From: an uncultured Bacteroidia bacterium
GTDB lineage: Bacteria > Bacteroidota > Bacteroidia > Bacteroidales > UBA932
Length of the DNA stretch: 54,402 bases
Assembly (NCBI GenBank): GCA_902784785.1
Contig: CACZWF010000002.1
Span: 1 to 54,402 of the forward strand
Direction of reading: 5' to 3'
Below the pieces are notes generated by a model. That model searched no databases. It saw nothing but the letters and a program-made list of their open reading frames with translations, and was not told where the DNA came from. Position numbers and translations under genes: made by a program. Of the stretch, positions 18,393-29,200 are shown piece after piece. The first letter of the stretch is position 1. Each line of letters begins with the position of its first letter.

Positions 18393-20906
18393 TTAATTCT
18401 CGGTGGGGGCTACGCAGGTCTTCTGTTGGTTGGCGCCCAATTGCGACCAGTTGCTTCCAGGGCCAGTGGTCTTGGGACAACTGATCTTGAAGAGCGCAGG
18501 GCCACCCTTGTTGACGGTCAGATAGATGCTTCCGTCCTTGGCGATGGTCGGGCAGGAACGGGGTTTGCCGCCGAGCGCGAGCGTGCTGATAATCTGGCCG
18601 TTGGCGGAAGACATCTTGAGCAGCCTGCTGCCATTCAGGTCACAGACATACAGATAGCCTAATTGGTCGATGGCCGCTACGCCGCAGTTGCCGGAGTTGC
18701 CGGAAGTCAGCGCCACTTCCCATTCTTTGTGGCCGTCGTCCTTGTTGAGCCGGAAGATGCTCTTGCCGCTCATATAGTAGGCGTTGCCCTGCTCGTCCAG
18801 AACGCAGCCAAAACCGTTGCGGGCGACGGTGGCGGGGATACGGACTTTCCAGATGGCTTTCGGGAAAGTATTGTCCACAATCTCGTAAGTGTTGAGGTCG
18901 TACCGGGCGCAAACCAGTTCTCCGCCGGAATTGGTTCCGGAACAGAGATAGATGGTGCCATCCTTGGCGATGGCCGGCTGGCAGCCCTTGGGCGTCATGT
19001 CGTCGCCGCTGAGCAGGTTGGAGCGCTTTCCGGCGTTGTTCGTGCCGGAGGTTCTCCAGCTGCCGCCTTCGGGCATGCCCACCTTGTAGCCGGTTCCCAG
19101 GTTCAGGTCGGAGGTCAACTTATTGGCAGAGAAGACAATCTTGCGGTCCAAAGCAATGGCCATGCCGCCGTACGAACCGCCGTCCGGCTGCAACTCTACT
19201 ACCGGGCTGTGGTCGCTCCGTTTCATCACGACCATATTGCCGTTCCATTCGCTGTCATCCCCGTCGCCGCCGCGCAGCACGACAGCCACTTTGTCGTCGA
19301 AGATGGCAGGAATCATATACTCGTATTGGGATGTGGCGCCTGTGTTGACATACCAGTTCACCCCGCTGCATCCCGGTTTGATAGAATAAAAGCCGCCGTG
19401 GCCATTGGTCGTATCATATCCGTACTGGACGGGAATATAGACATTGCCGTCGTTGTCCACGGAAGGCGTAGGGCAGCAATGGCTCATGGGGTAATCTCCG
19501 GTACCGTGCACGGGGCCGTATTCGCCGATGTTGTGGCGGCCGATTTCATTGCCGTCTGCATCGAAGCAGACCAGTTGATAGCCGGTAGAGGTTACATAGA
19601 TGCGGTCTCCGGCGGCGTTGAGCGCCGGGGAAGTCCAATAGACATACGCGCCTTCGCCGTCATCGTAATTCTGGCTCCAGACGATACTCATGTTGTGCGC
19701 GGGATCGCTGGTGACGGACATCGTCTTGGTGAGCGAGGCTTTCTGACCGTAATTGTCGGTGATGGTCAACGTGACGGGAATGTCGTCTCCGCAGGTGCTG
19801 AACACGACCGAAGGATTCTGTTCGGTGGACAGAATGCCGCCGATATTCCAACTCCAACTGGCGATGCCGCCTTCCGCCCGCGAGCGGTCGGTGAAGGTCA
19901 GCAGCGCGTCCATAACAGGAGAGGCGGGCAGATCGAAGTCCACGACCGGTTTGGGATGGACTTCCCCGCCGGCTTCGAGTTCGAAAATAGCATAGACCGG
20001 ATGGTGGTCGGAAATCCAGAATCCCTCCCATTGCATCGTCAGGGTGCGGAACTTCAGAATTTTGTCAAAGCCGCCATAGAAGACGTGGTCCAGTTGGCTG
20101 TGTTGCTGGATGGTTTTTCGGTTTCCCCACCAGTGGAAGGTCTCCGCATCATCCGTGATGGGAGCCATTCGGCGGGCGTTCGAATACAAGTCGCCGATCG
20201 CTTTCAAAATATCGTCGTCCTGTTCCAGGTTCCAGTCGGCGGTCAGTACAATCGGTAAACCCTCCGGACACTTTTGGTTGACCGTGTTCAGGATGACTTG
20301 AAGTTCCTTGATCTGCGATTCCCTTACGAGGCTGGTGTGGCTGTTGATGTGGAAGAACTTGCGTCCGCTGACTTTGTCCGTCATCACCGCCCAGGTGGAG
20401 GTGCGGCATTGTCCGTCCGTCATTTCCGGGAAACAACTGCCCGGAACATCCGGGGTGGGGGAAAGCCATACGGTTCCCCAACTTTCCACATTGATTTCAG
20501 CCGTCCGGTACAGGATGGAGGTGGATTCCCCCTTCTTGTCACCGTCTTTCCTGCCCACGCCGATGTAGGCGTAGCCGCTGCAGTTGTTGATGATGTCGCT
20601 TACTTGGTTCATTTCGGCCTCCTGAAGGCCCACGACCTGCGGACGCATCGTGTTAATCATCTTAAAATAGCCCACTTTGCGGTTTTCCCAGTCGCGAGGA
20701 CCCACATCGGGGTCGTCCGCTTTGCTGCGGGCGGAATAAAAACGGACATTGGAGGACATAATCATCAGTCCCTGAAGGGTCTCCGTAGGGTCTTCCTCTT
20801 CCTGGACGGTGTACCAGCGGCTATAGTCCAATTCCTGTTTTTTATAGCAGGAAGGAAGCAACAGAATGACGGAAAGCGCGAGTGCTAGAGTTCTCAATGT
20901 TTTCAT
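18393..20906 (-). CDS. EEP phosphoesterase + PKD + PQQ-like beta-propeller lipoprotein
   Basis: 837 aa; lipobox Cys20 (ILLLPSC). Residues ~46-315 form an EEP domain with the full motif set (SSNVRF, VGLQEAEMNQ, HINSHTSLV, VLTADWN, QLDHVFYGG, ISDHHPVYA). A PKD domain follows (~325-405; LLTFTDRSRAEGGIASWSWNI), then a PQQ-type propeller (~410-837) with blade repeats such as PSVDNDGNVYIPVQYG, PAIAKDGTIYLCSG, CVLDEQGNAYYMSGKS and PTIAKDGSIYLTVNKG. Predicted to act at the cell surface on a phosphate ester, with the propeller giving binding. It is directly downstream of SusD and paralogous to the gene at 16388-18391, which carries a fimbrillin-like domain instead of the propeller. Confidence 0.87.
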   Translation of the reverse strand: MKTLRTLALALSVILLLPSCYKKQELDYSRWYTVQEEEDPTETLQGLMIMSSNVRFYSARSKADDPDVGPRDWENRKVGYFKMINTMRPQVVGLQEAEMNQVSDIINNCSGYAYIGVGRKDGDKKGESTSILYRTAEINVESWGTVWLSPTPDVPGSCFPEMTDGQCRTSTWAVMTDKVSGRKFFHINSHTSLVRESQIKELQVILNTVNQKCPEGLPIVLTADWNLEQDDDILKAIGDLYSNARRMAPITDDAETFHWWGNRKTIQQHSQLDHVFYGGFDKILKFRTLTMQWEGFWISDHHPVYAIFELEAGGEVHPKPVVDFDLPASPVMDALLTFTDRSRAEGGIASWSWNIGGILSTEQNPSVVFSTCGDDIPVTLTITDNYGQKASLTKTMSVTSDPAHNMSIVWSQNYDDGEGAYVYWTSPALNAAGDRIYVTSTGYQLVCFDADGNEIGRHNIGEYGPVHGTGDYPMSHCCPTPSVDNDGNVYIPVQYGYDTTNGHGGFYSIKPGCSGVNWYVNTGATSQYEYMIPAIFDDKVAVVLRGGDGDDSEWNGNMVVMKRSDHSPVVELQPDGGSYGGMAIALDRKIVFSANKLTSDLNLGTGYKVGMPEGGSWRTSGTNNAGKRSNLLSGDDMTPKGCQPAIAKDGTIYLCSGTNSGGELVCARYDLNTYEIVDNTFPKAIWKVRIPATVARNGFGCVLDEQGNAYYMSGKSIFRLNKDDGHKEWEVALTSGNSGNCGVAAIDQLGYLYVCDLNGSRLLKMSSANGQIISTLALGGKPRSCPTIAKDGSIYLTVNKGGPALFKISCPKTTGPGSNWSQLGANQQKTCVAPTEN

Positions 20907-20925
20907 ACAAGTGTCGATTTAATGT

Positions 20926-22860
20926 TTACCATCCAGGATTCTGGTCCAGGGTATAGCCACGGTTGGCATAATCGCGGATAATGGAAGCCGGAATCGGACG
21001 CAGGTACTGCCTGTCGTCGGCGTGCCATTTGCGCGGAATGGACAATTGGTAAGTGATGATTTGCGGCCGGTCTTCTTCGGCCTCGCTGCCGGAATAGTCC
21101 GGGTTCGGCGCTGCCACCAGTCCCTGTTCGGTCGAGCCTTTAGGGAGCAGTTTCACATATTTGTTCGAGTGGGAGCTCGGTGGATTGTCCCGGGAGATAT
21201 AGAAGGATTTCGGCGCGCCGCCGGACGCATCGTCCGCATCGTAGAAATTGACCTTGAACGGCGAGTTGAGTTTGGGGACGTGAAGGCCAATCCAGGGGAC
21301 GCGTACAAAGTTCTCGCCTTCTTTCCAACGGTTCAGGTCGTTGGCCCGGAATCCCTCGTAGACCAGTTCGATGGCCCTTTCCCGGCGGATTTCCAGCAGG
21401 ACGGGGTCAGTTACGTCGGGATAGAAAGTGTCTTTGAGATAGTTGTCTACGCTCGTGGGCTTGGAGGTCGTCACGCCGGCCTTGTCCTCGATGCCGGCCC
21501 GGCGGCGAATCGCCCCGATGGTCTCGCTCCATTCCCCGTCGGTGAGGGTGCCCAGTTCCGCCTTGGCTTCGGCGTAATTGAGCAGCACTTCCGCGTAGCG
21601 TATGATAGGCAGGCTGTTTTCGTTTTTGCCGTCGTTGCCATTCTTGTCCACATCGTCTTCCACGAATTTAATCACGTGGTAGCCGGTGATGGCTGTTCCT
21701 TCTATCATGCCGGGGCGGCGTCCTCTCCAGTTTGCGCCGCGAATCTGATAGTAGGGGCCGCGCACGGTCTGGGCCAGGCGTTCATCCCGGTTGGTGAATT
21801 CATTTCTGAATTCCGTCAAGGAATACTTGGACTTGTCGGTAAAGCGGCTGCCGTCCTTCAGCAGGTAGGTGTAGATGAAAGCGCGGGACAGGCAGGCGCC
21901 GCTGCCGGTGGTCGTCGAGTTCCAGTATTTGTTGGCGTTGCCCGTGACCAGGTCCGTCAGAGAGGCCTGTACGCCGAGAATAACTTCGTTGGTCATCACA
22001 TCCTTGGAATAGAAAAGGCTGCGGTAACTTCCCAGCGACGGGTTGGTCATCGCATTATCCGCCAGCCATTTTTCGTAAGTCGCATCGGGATAACTGTTGG
22101 CGCAGGTTACCGTGTTGAGCGAGGCCTTCCCGGACTTCATCACCTGATCAGCGGCTCTGTAGGCCAGTTCGTACAGGGCGTTGGCCGTCCACCGGACGGT
22201 TCCTTCGTTGTGATACTTCCGCCAGGCGGCTTCAAACAGGCAGACGCGGCTCTTCAACGCCCAGGCGGCATTCTTGGAAATGCGCGTGTTGCTGATGGAG
22301 GAGAGGGTCTGGATGTGGCCGGCGGCGAAATCCAAGTCCTCGATGAGGTGGGTGACAATCTCGTCGCGGGAGTCCCGGTTTTTGTACATCTTGTCGAAGT
22401 CGGTGCTTTGCAGGCAATGCTCGAACCACGGTACGCGTCCGTAGGTGGTCAGTTTGTCATAGTAGAACCAGGCACGGAACCAGCGGGCGATTCCTTCGTA
22501 GTGATCTTTCACCTCCTGTGAAACCGTGCAGTACGGGCTATGGATGCCGTCTATGAAGAAATTGACATCGCGCAGTGCGCTCCAACTCCAAGAGGTGGGT
22601 GTCTCCGCGCTATAATTGTTGGTGTAAAATGCATCGCTGCTTTTGCATACGCCGTAGTCAGTGGAAGATCCTTCCATCGAAGCCAGGTCATTCAAGGAGG
22701 GGAGCTGTTGGTAAAAGTTCAGCGAATAGGCTTCCAAGCCTTGTTCACTGCCAAAAACATTTTCCCGCGTAACGGAAGTGACCAACGGCTCCTCCAGCGA
22801 GCAGGCGGGGAGGAAGAAAACTCCACAAAGACCAATCAGTATTATCTTAACCTTGTTCAT
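20926..22860 (-). CDS. SusD/RagB-family lipoprotein of the PUL
   Basis: 644 aa with lipobox Cys20 (GVFFLPACSLEEPL). Typical RagB/SusD features: EGIARWFRAWFYYDKLTTYG near residue 88, PIIRYAEVLLNYAEAKAELG and RRERAIELVYEGFRANDLNRW in the C-terminal half, ending with TLDQNPGW. It is the surface glycan-binding partner of the SusC encoded 5 bp upstream, and is followed after 19 bp by the EEP/PQQ lipoprotein gene. Confidence 0.96.
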   Translation of the reverse strand: MNKVKIILIGLCGVFFLPACSLEEPLVTSVTRENVFGSEQGLEAYSLNFYQQLPSLNDLASMEGSSTDYGVCKSSDAFYTNNYSAETPTSWSWSALRDVNFFIDGIHSPYCTVSQEVKDHYEGIARWFRAWFYYDKLTTYGRVPWFEHCLQSTDFDKMYKNRDSRDEIVTHLIEDLDFAAGHIQTLSSISNTRISKNAAWALKSRVCLFEAAWRKYHNEGTVRWTANALYELAYRAADQVMKSGKASLNTVTCANSYPDATYEKWLADNAMTNPSLGSYRSLFYSKDVMTNEVILGVQASLTDLVTGNANKYWNSTTTGSGACLSRAFIYTYLLKDGSRFTDKSKYSLTEFRNEFTNRDERLAQTVRGPYYQIRGANWRGRRPGMIEGTAITGYHVIKFVEDDVDKNGNDGKNENSLPIIRYAEVLLNYAEAKAELGTLTDGEWSETIGAIRRRAGIEDKAGVTTSKPTSVDNYLKDTFYPDVTDPVLLEIRRERAIELVYEGFRANDLNRWKEGENFVRVPWIGLHVPKLNSPFKVNFYDADDASGGAPKSFYISRDNPPSSHSNKYVKLLPKGSTEQGLVAAPNPDYSGSEAEEDRPQIITYQLSIPRKWHADDRQYLRPIPASIIRDYANRGYTLDQNPGW

Positions 22861-22865
22861 AGTTG

Positions 22866-25800
22866 TCAGATTTTAATGGTTAAACCGATGCTGAAGGTGC
22901 GCAGGGAAGTCTGGCTGTTGCCATCTCCCAAATTGGCGTCGCTGGGCGAGAGGTCCACGTCACCGCCCTTGGTGGCCGTGACGATGTCGATGTCCGTTGT
23001 CAGGTTGTAGATGGGAGCCCAGGTAAACAGGTTCTCTCCGGCGAAATAGATGCCGATGCCGCTGATGCCCGCCTTCTTGAACCATTTGGAGGGCATGTTC
23101 CAGCCGATCTGAACGTTTTGCAAACGGAGGTAGGAGGCGTCCATCACATAGCGGTCCACTTTGTTGGCGCTGGTGAAGAAGATGCGGTAGTAGCCCGTGT
23201 ATTTGGGCAGGAAGGCATCCTTGTGTTCCGGTGTCCAGGCGTTGTTGACCGTCCAGGCCAGGGCGTTGCCGTACGGGCGGTGGTACTGTCCCCAGATGAT
23301 GGACTCGCCGCTGGGGTACCAGTCCTGCTTGCCCACGCCCTGGAACATCGCGGAAGCGTAGATGCCGTTCCATTCCAGGCTGAGCGAGAAGGAATACAGA
23401 TAGCGGGGATGCTTGTTGGCGATGCGGATCTGGTCGCCCGGGTCGTCCACCGTATTCGATCCCTTGTCAATAATCTGGTTGCCGTTGCGGTCGACGAGGA
23501 TGACGTCGCCGGCCTTGGTGGAATAGCCTTCATTGAGTTGCATGATGTTGTTGACATAGGGCCGGCCGGGACCGTAGTAGTTGTTGACCTGATAGAGGCT
23601 GTCGAAGAAGCCGCCGAACTGATAGCCCCAGATTTCCCCGATTTCCTGTCCCTCGTAATAGTCGGTGAGCGACTTGGTGGGGTTGTTGTAGCGGGTGATG
23701 AAAGAACGGTTGTCGGACAGCGAGGCCTTCACGCCCACGTTGAGGTTGTGTCCGCCCACGGGGAAAGAGCCATCGTATCCTATGCTGACTTCAAAGCCCC
23801 GCGTGACGAGGTCAGCGTAGTTGCCCTTCGGAGGATCCGCCCCGTAGGTGTCGGGCAGGGTGGGGCCGACGGTGTACATATTCAAGGTGTTGCGCACATA
23901 ATAATCGGCGCTGAGGTTGATGCAGCCGTTGAAGAAGCCCAGGTCGATACCGCCGTCCACCGTCCGGGAGGTCTCCCAGGTGAGGTTGTCCGGAATCTGG
24001 CTGGGGATGCTGGTCATCCTTCGTTTCGCTTCGCCGTCGATAACGTTGCTGAGGGTGGAGAAACTGAAACGTTCGAGATAGGAATAGGCAGCCACGTTAC
24101 CGTTGCCGAGTTCGCCCCAGGAACCCCTGAACTTCACATTGGAGATAATCTTGGGATCGACTTTCCACCAATGCTCGCGCGACAGTCGCCAGGCGACGGA
24201 TACCGAAGGGAAGAAGCCCCATTGCTGGTTGGAAGGGAATTTGGAAGAGCCGTCATAGCGGCCGTTGATTTCCAGCAGGTAGCGCTCGTCGTAGGCATAA
24301 TTGATGCGGGCGAAGACGCCGGAAGTCCGCCACATGCTCTCGTGGGACCAGTTGGTCATCGTCTCGCTCAAGGCCAGGTTGATGGATTCGACATTGTTCG
24401 CCAGCAGGCCGTAGCGGAGCGTCTCGACAGTTTTTCCGGTCTGACGCTCGAAGTTGTAACCCAACAAGGCGTGGAAGTCGTGCTTGCCGCCGAAGATTTT
24501 CTTGTATTCGGCATAGGCGTTGACCGACATATAGTCGCCCCGGTACCAAGTCTCGTTGACATAGTCGTTGACGCCGGGCGTTCCGATGTAGTCGATGTGT
24601 CCCGGAGCGTCGCTGTAACTGATGGTCGCCTTCTTTTTCTTGTTGTTGTACCAGTTGATCTTGTAGGAGAAGTCGGCGTTGACGCTGAAACTGTCGTCAA
24701 AGAAGGACGCCTTCACGCCGGTCGTAGTCGTGAAAGTGTCGCGCAACTTGTCCGTATAGGTGTTGCCTTGTACCAGACCGCCGATGGCAGCGGCTCCGGT
24801 GAAGGTCAGCGTGCCGTCGGGGTTGTAGAGCGGGGAGCAAACACGGCCGTTGTCCTGGATGCTCCGCAGGAAGTTGCCGCTGTTGCCGCCGTTGTCGGAG
24901 GCCGGGATGTGGTTCTTCTCGTGGTTGTAGGACATATTCTCCCAGATTTTCAACCATTTGTACGGCCTGGCGGTTACCTTGGCCCGCAGCGCGGTAGTCT
25001 GGTACACATCCGGATTGTAGTTGAGGATGCCGTCATATTTGTAGAGACGGCCGGAGAGGTAGTAGTCGAGTTTGCCCGTCGTGCCGCTGGCGGAGAGGTT
25101 GTGGGTATGGGCCAGCGTATAGGGCTTGTAGATGAGTTTGTAATAGTTGGTGTTGCCGTAATAGACATATTTCCCGTCTTCGCCGATGGCGGTGTCACCG
25201 GGAATCCGGTAACTCTTGCGGTGCTTGAACTCGTCCATCCAGTCCTGGTTCCAAGACATATCTCCGTTCAGGAAGGTGACCGGTTCGTAGCCGTAATAAT
25301 TGTAGTAGGCATCCCGGAACAGGCTGGCATAGACATAACCGTCATCAATAATGTTCGGCAGGTTGGTCGGGGACAGGAAGGAAATGTTGCCGCTGTAGTT
25401 GAAGTTAAACTTGCCGGCATCCTCCGACGCGCTCTTGGTCGTGATGAGCACGACGCCGAACGTCGCCCGGGAACCGTAGATGGAGGCAGAGGCCGCATCT
25501 TTCAGCACGGACACGCTTTCGATGTCGTCCGGGTTGAGCAGGGCGGGGTCGCCTTCCACGCCGTCAATCAGCACCAGCGCGCTGCCGCCGCCACCCACGG
25601 AGGTCGCACCACGGATGTTGAAATCAGCGGTACGGCTGGGCTTGCCGTCGGAAAGCGAGATGTTGAGGTTCGGGATGGCGCCCACCAGCATCTGCGTGGC
25701 GTTGGCGGCGGGACGGCCTTCGAACACTTCCGCAGAGACTTGGTCCACGGCGCCGGTCAGGTTGGCCCGCTTGACGCTGCCGTAACCCACGACCACGACA

Positions 25801-26117
25801 TCCTCCAGATACTCGGAGGAAGTTTTCAGGCGGATGGTGAGTTTGGTGGAATTGGCCGCCGTGAAGACATAGTCGGCGTAACCCAGGGAAGACACCACGA
25901 TTTCCTGACCTTTGGGGGCCTTGAAAGAGAAGGCTCCGTCGAGGTCGGTGATGCTTCCGACATTGCTGCCCTTGACCAGCACGGAGGCTCCGATGATGGT
26001 CTCACCGGTGGCGTCGTCCAACACGACACCGTTGACGGTGACATCGCCTTGCGCGCGGGCCGTCCAGCCTGCGGAGAAGGCGAGCGCCAAGCATAGAGTT
26101 GATAGAATTTTTTTCAT
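22866..26117 (-). CDS. SusC/RagA-family TonB-dependent transporter of the PUL
   Basis: 1083 aa. Signal peptide (MKKILSTLCLALAFSAGWTARAQ), CarboxypepD_reg-like domain (~24-110; VNGVVLDDATGETIIGASV), DVVVVGYGSVKRANLTGAV before the plug, plug with FNIRGATSVGGGGSALVLIDG and SVSVLKDAASASIYGSRATFG, then a long barrel ending LRTFSIGLTIKI. It imports oligosaccharides across the outer membrane with TonB energy, partnered with the SusD at 20926-22860. A perfect -7 promoter box and a small hairpin lie upstream, between it and the HTCS regulator gene that probably controls it. Confidence 0.97.
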   Translation of the reverse strand: MKKILSTLCLALAFSAGWTARAQGDVTVNGVVLDDATGETIIGASVLVKGSNVGSITDLDGAFSFKAPKGQEIVVSSLGYADYVFTAANSTKLTIRLKTSSEYLEDVVVVGYGSVKRANLTGAVDQVSAEVFEGRPAANATQMLVGAIPNLNISLSDGKPSRTADFNIRGATSVGGGGSALVLIDGVEGDPALLNPDDIESVSVLKDAASASIYGSRATFGVVLITTKSASEDAGKFNFNYSGNISFLSPTNLPNIIDDGYVYASLFRDAYYNYYGYEPVTFLNGDMSWNQDWMDEFKHRKSYRIPGDTAIGEDGKYVYYGNTNYYKLIYKPYTLAHTHNLSASGTTGKLDYYLSGRLYKYDGILNYNPDVYQTTALRAKVTARPYKWLKIWENMSYNHEKNHIPASDNGGNSGNFLRSIQDNGRVCSPLYNPDGTLTFTGAAAIGGLVQGNTYTDKLRDTFTTTTGVKASFFDDSFSVNADFSYKINWYNNKKKKATISYSDAPGHIDYIGTPGVNDYVNETWYRGDYMSVNAYAEYKKIFGGKHDFHALLGYNFERQTGKTVETLRYGLLANNVESINLALSETMTNWSHESMWRTSGVFARINYAYDERYLLEINGRYDGSSKFPSNQQWGFFPSVSVAWRLSREHWWKVDPKIISNVKFRGSWGELGNGNVAAYSYLERFSFSTLSNVIDGEAKRRMTSIPSQIPDNLTWETSRTVDGGIDLGFFNGCINLSADYYVRNTLNMYTVGPTLPDTYGADPPKGNYADLVTRGFEVSIGYDGSFPVGGHNLNVGVKASLSDNRSFITRYNNPTKSLTDYYEGQEIGEIWGYQFGGFFDSLYQVNNYYGPGRPYVNNIMQLNEGYSTKAGDVILVDRNGNQIIDKGSNTVDDPGDQIRIANKHPRYLYSFSLSLEWNGIYASAMFQGVGKQDWYPSGESIIWGQYHRPYGNALAWTVNNAWTPEHKDAFLPKYTGYYRIFFTSANKVDRYVMDASYLRLQNVQIGWNMPSKWFKKAGISGIGIYFAGENLFTWAPIYNLTTDIDIVTATKGGDVDLSPSDANLGDGNSQTSLRTFSIGLTIKI

Positions 26118-26134
26118 AAGGTTTTTACGTCACA

Positions 26135-26173
26135 CCCGGATGCAACCGGGCTATCATACCAATTGCAAATTTA
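26135..26173 (-). promoter_or_regulatory. Predicted susC promoter (TAAATTTG) with a hairpin in the leader
   Basis: TAAATTTG on the minus strand at 26173-26166 matches the -7 consensus; the start of transcription should fall near 26160, leaving a leader of ~40 nt before the ATG at 26117. The leader contains the inverted repeat CCCGG-N6-CCGGG at 26135-26150, which could be an RNA hairpin or a protein site. The HTCS-binding site itself cannot be recognised. Confidence 0.55.
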
Positions 26174-26231
26174 TCTTGGGCACCTTATTATTAATAGAAG
26201 AATTCTGCCAAGAAATATCGCGATTCTCAAT

Positions 26232-29200
26232 TTACCCCCGCAAAAGATGGTTGCGGTATTCGCGGGGCGTCACCTTGAATTTTTCTTTGAACTTGAGCGT
26301 GAAGAAGGACGGCGTGTTGAATCCCACGGTGTAGCCGATGTCGGAGATGGGCAGGGATTTGTCGCGGAGCATTTCGGAAGCCTTTTTCAAACGGACGTCC
26401 ATCACATACTCGAGGGGCGTCATTCCGGTCAGGGCCTTCATCTTGCGGAACAGGGAAGAGGGGCTGATGTGGACCAGTTCCGCCAGGTCTTCCACCTTGA
26501 TTTCTTCCGCCAGATGGGCAAAAGTGTAATCTTGGATACTCCGCAGGAATTTCACGTCCAAAGAGGGGAGGGATACGTCCGTGGAGCGGGCATCGGGAGA
26601 CGAGGTGAAGAAATCCCGCATGCGCTTGCGGTTCTCCAGCAGGTTGCTGACCGTGGAGACCAGCAGTTCGGGAGAGACCGGTTTTTCCAGCCACGCGTCG
26701 GCTCCCTGCTCCAGTCCTTCCAGATGGGAGGCCTCGCTCACGCGCGCCGTCAGCAGGATGACGGGGATATGGCAGGTGGACAGGGTGGTTTTGACCATTT
26801 TGCACAATTCCAGCCCGTCCATTTTGGGCATCATCACATCGGACACAATCAACTGCGGCATCTGCTCGGAATCAATCCGCGCCCAAGCCTCTTCTCCATC
26901 CTTGGCGCTGATGACGTTGAAATGCTTTTGCAGCACCCGGCAAAGCACCCGGTTCATATCCGCATCGTCTTCCGCCACCAGGACGGTGTTCTCGAACAGT
27001 TTCAAATCGGCCGCTTGCTGCGGCTCGTTTTCGGGGGCCAGGGGCAAGGTGAGGATGAAGCGGTTGGTGGACGCATCGCGGTCCATTTCCAGTTTTCCGT
27101 CCAGCAATTGGGCGAAAGCCCGGCTGGTAGGCAGGCCCAGTCCCGTGCCTTCCACAATCTTGTCCCGGCCGGACTCATAGCGCACGAAAGGCTCGAAAAT
27201 GCCGTCCCGTTTGTCCAGGGGGATGACGGGACCGTCGTTCTCCACGCTCAGCAGTGCGCTTTTCCGCTGGCGGCGGAGCGAGAGGACGACTCGTGTGAAA
27301 GAATATTTCAAGGCATTGGAAAGCAGGTTGTCCAGAATACGGGCCAGCGCGTTCTGGTCCAGCAGGCAGATGATTTCTTCGGCGGGCAACTCCAGCGAGA
27401 GTTCTTTCTGTTGCTCGCGGAAGGAGGCGGCGAAACGGCTTTCGGCCTGTTTAACCTCGGCGCGCAAATCCGCGGGTGCCGGGTGGACCGAGTAGGAATA
27501 GTTTTCCAGCTTCTGGAAGTCCAGCAATTCGTTGACCATCACCGTCAGCCGCAGGCTGTTGCGCCGGATGATGTCCAGATTCTCCACCACATCCGGCTGG
27601 CTGCTCGTGCCCAGTTTCTCCCAAAGGGATTCCAATGGCAGCAGAATCAAAGACAGCGGGGTGCGGATTTCGTGGGCCATGCTGGACAGGAACTGCATGC
27701 GGGATTGGTAGGTTTTCTCCTCCTGTAGCCGGGTCATTGTTTTCCTGACGCGGCGCTGGGTGGCATGGACCAGAATGAACATCAGGGTACTCAAGAGAAT
27801 CAGGTAGGTCAGCATCGCAGGAACGCTCAGCAGGGGAGGAGGGGCGATATGGATGGTCAGCTGTCGGGAGACTGCCTTATCCAGTCCGGAAGGACCCACA
27901 AGTAGGATTTCCAGCTTGTGTCTGCCGGCGCTGAGGGACTGTAGGTGGATGCTTCCGTCGGACACGGGGGCATAATCTCCCTCGTCGTCCAGTCTCCAGA
28001 GCAGTTTGTAGGTTTTGAGCGCGCTGTAGTCCAAACTGGCCACTTGCAGGTGGAATGTGTTGTTCTTGTAAGGCAAACGCAGTTCATCGGTACGGTCGTC
28101 CATACGCTTTCCGGGAATGTCGAATCCGGCAAATACGATGACGGGCGGCACCGTCCGCTCTTGCATCAATTTGTCAGTATGCAGGGAGATGAACCCGTTC
28201 GCTGTTCCGGCGTACAAAGTCCCGTCCGAAGCGATAAAGTTGGAAGAGTAGTTGAAGTTTCCGCTGCGCAGGGCTTTCACGTCGAGCGACAGCAGGATGT
28301 CCAGGTCGTCCGGATGGCAGGCCAGCAGTTGCCAGGGCGTCGTCATCCAAAAGAGGCCTTGGGCGTCTTGCGACACTTTCAAGATGCGGTGGGGGAACTG
28401 CTCGTTCGGCCGCATGTCCTCGAAACGGTCCGTGACCGGGTCGTAGCGCGCCAGTCCCTGTCCGTCCGTCGCAATCCAGATGCGTCCGTTCTTGTCCTCG
28501 AAGAGGTCGGTCAGCATATACAGATTGGGAATCGTATATTTGAAAAGCCCGCTGGAGGAGTAGCGCCAAATTTCTCCGGGAATGGTCCCGACCCAGATCT
28601 GCCCGAAACGGTCCCGCAGGATGCGCACCACTTGTTTCGATTCCAGTTCTATCTCGCCGATGAAAGCATTTTGCTCTACCTTTCCGGCGCAGAAGGATTC
28701 CTGACATCCAATCCAGAGCCGATTTTTGGCATCCCGGCAGAAGGTATAGGCCATTTTGTGCCCATCCTTCACCACTTCGTTTTTCTGCCGCTGCAAATCG
28801 ACCCGGTAGGTGGGCAGATCGTTGCTCAGGCTTCCCACCCACAAATGTTCCTCTTCCGCCCATAGTCCCAGAATGTTCTTGGCGCCCCGCTGGGCAAAAG
28901 CGGGCGTTTCCAGTTTCTGCTTTCCGGGGTCCAGCCGCAACAGTCCGCGCGTGTCGGTTCCCACCCAGATGAAATGCTGCTGGTCTTCCGTGAATTCACG
29001 CGCTTTGAAATCAGGCCCTCCGATGTCGTCTGCGCTCCAATTTTGCAATTGGGCGATGTTTTTCTCAAAGCGGGCGGCTCCTTCGAAATAGGAACCGGCC
29101 CACACACCTCCGTACCGGTCTTCGCAAAGGCAGCGCGTGCGCGTTTCCCGCAGGGAATGATTGTGGGGTTTCTCCTTGGTGTAATGATGCTTGACGGCCA

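Noticed and set aside
23118-26096. A 992-codon open frame on the plus strand
   Set aside because: It runs antisense to the SusC gene in GC-rich DNA; the translation has no domain or signal and the SusC reading is certain.
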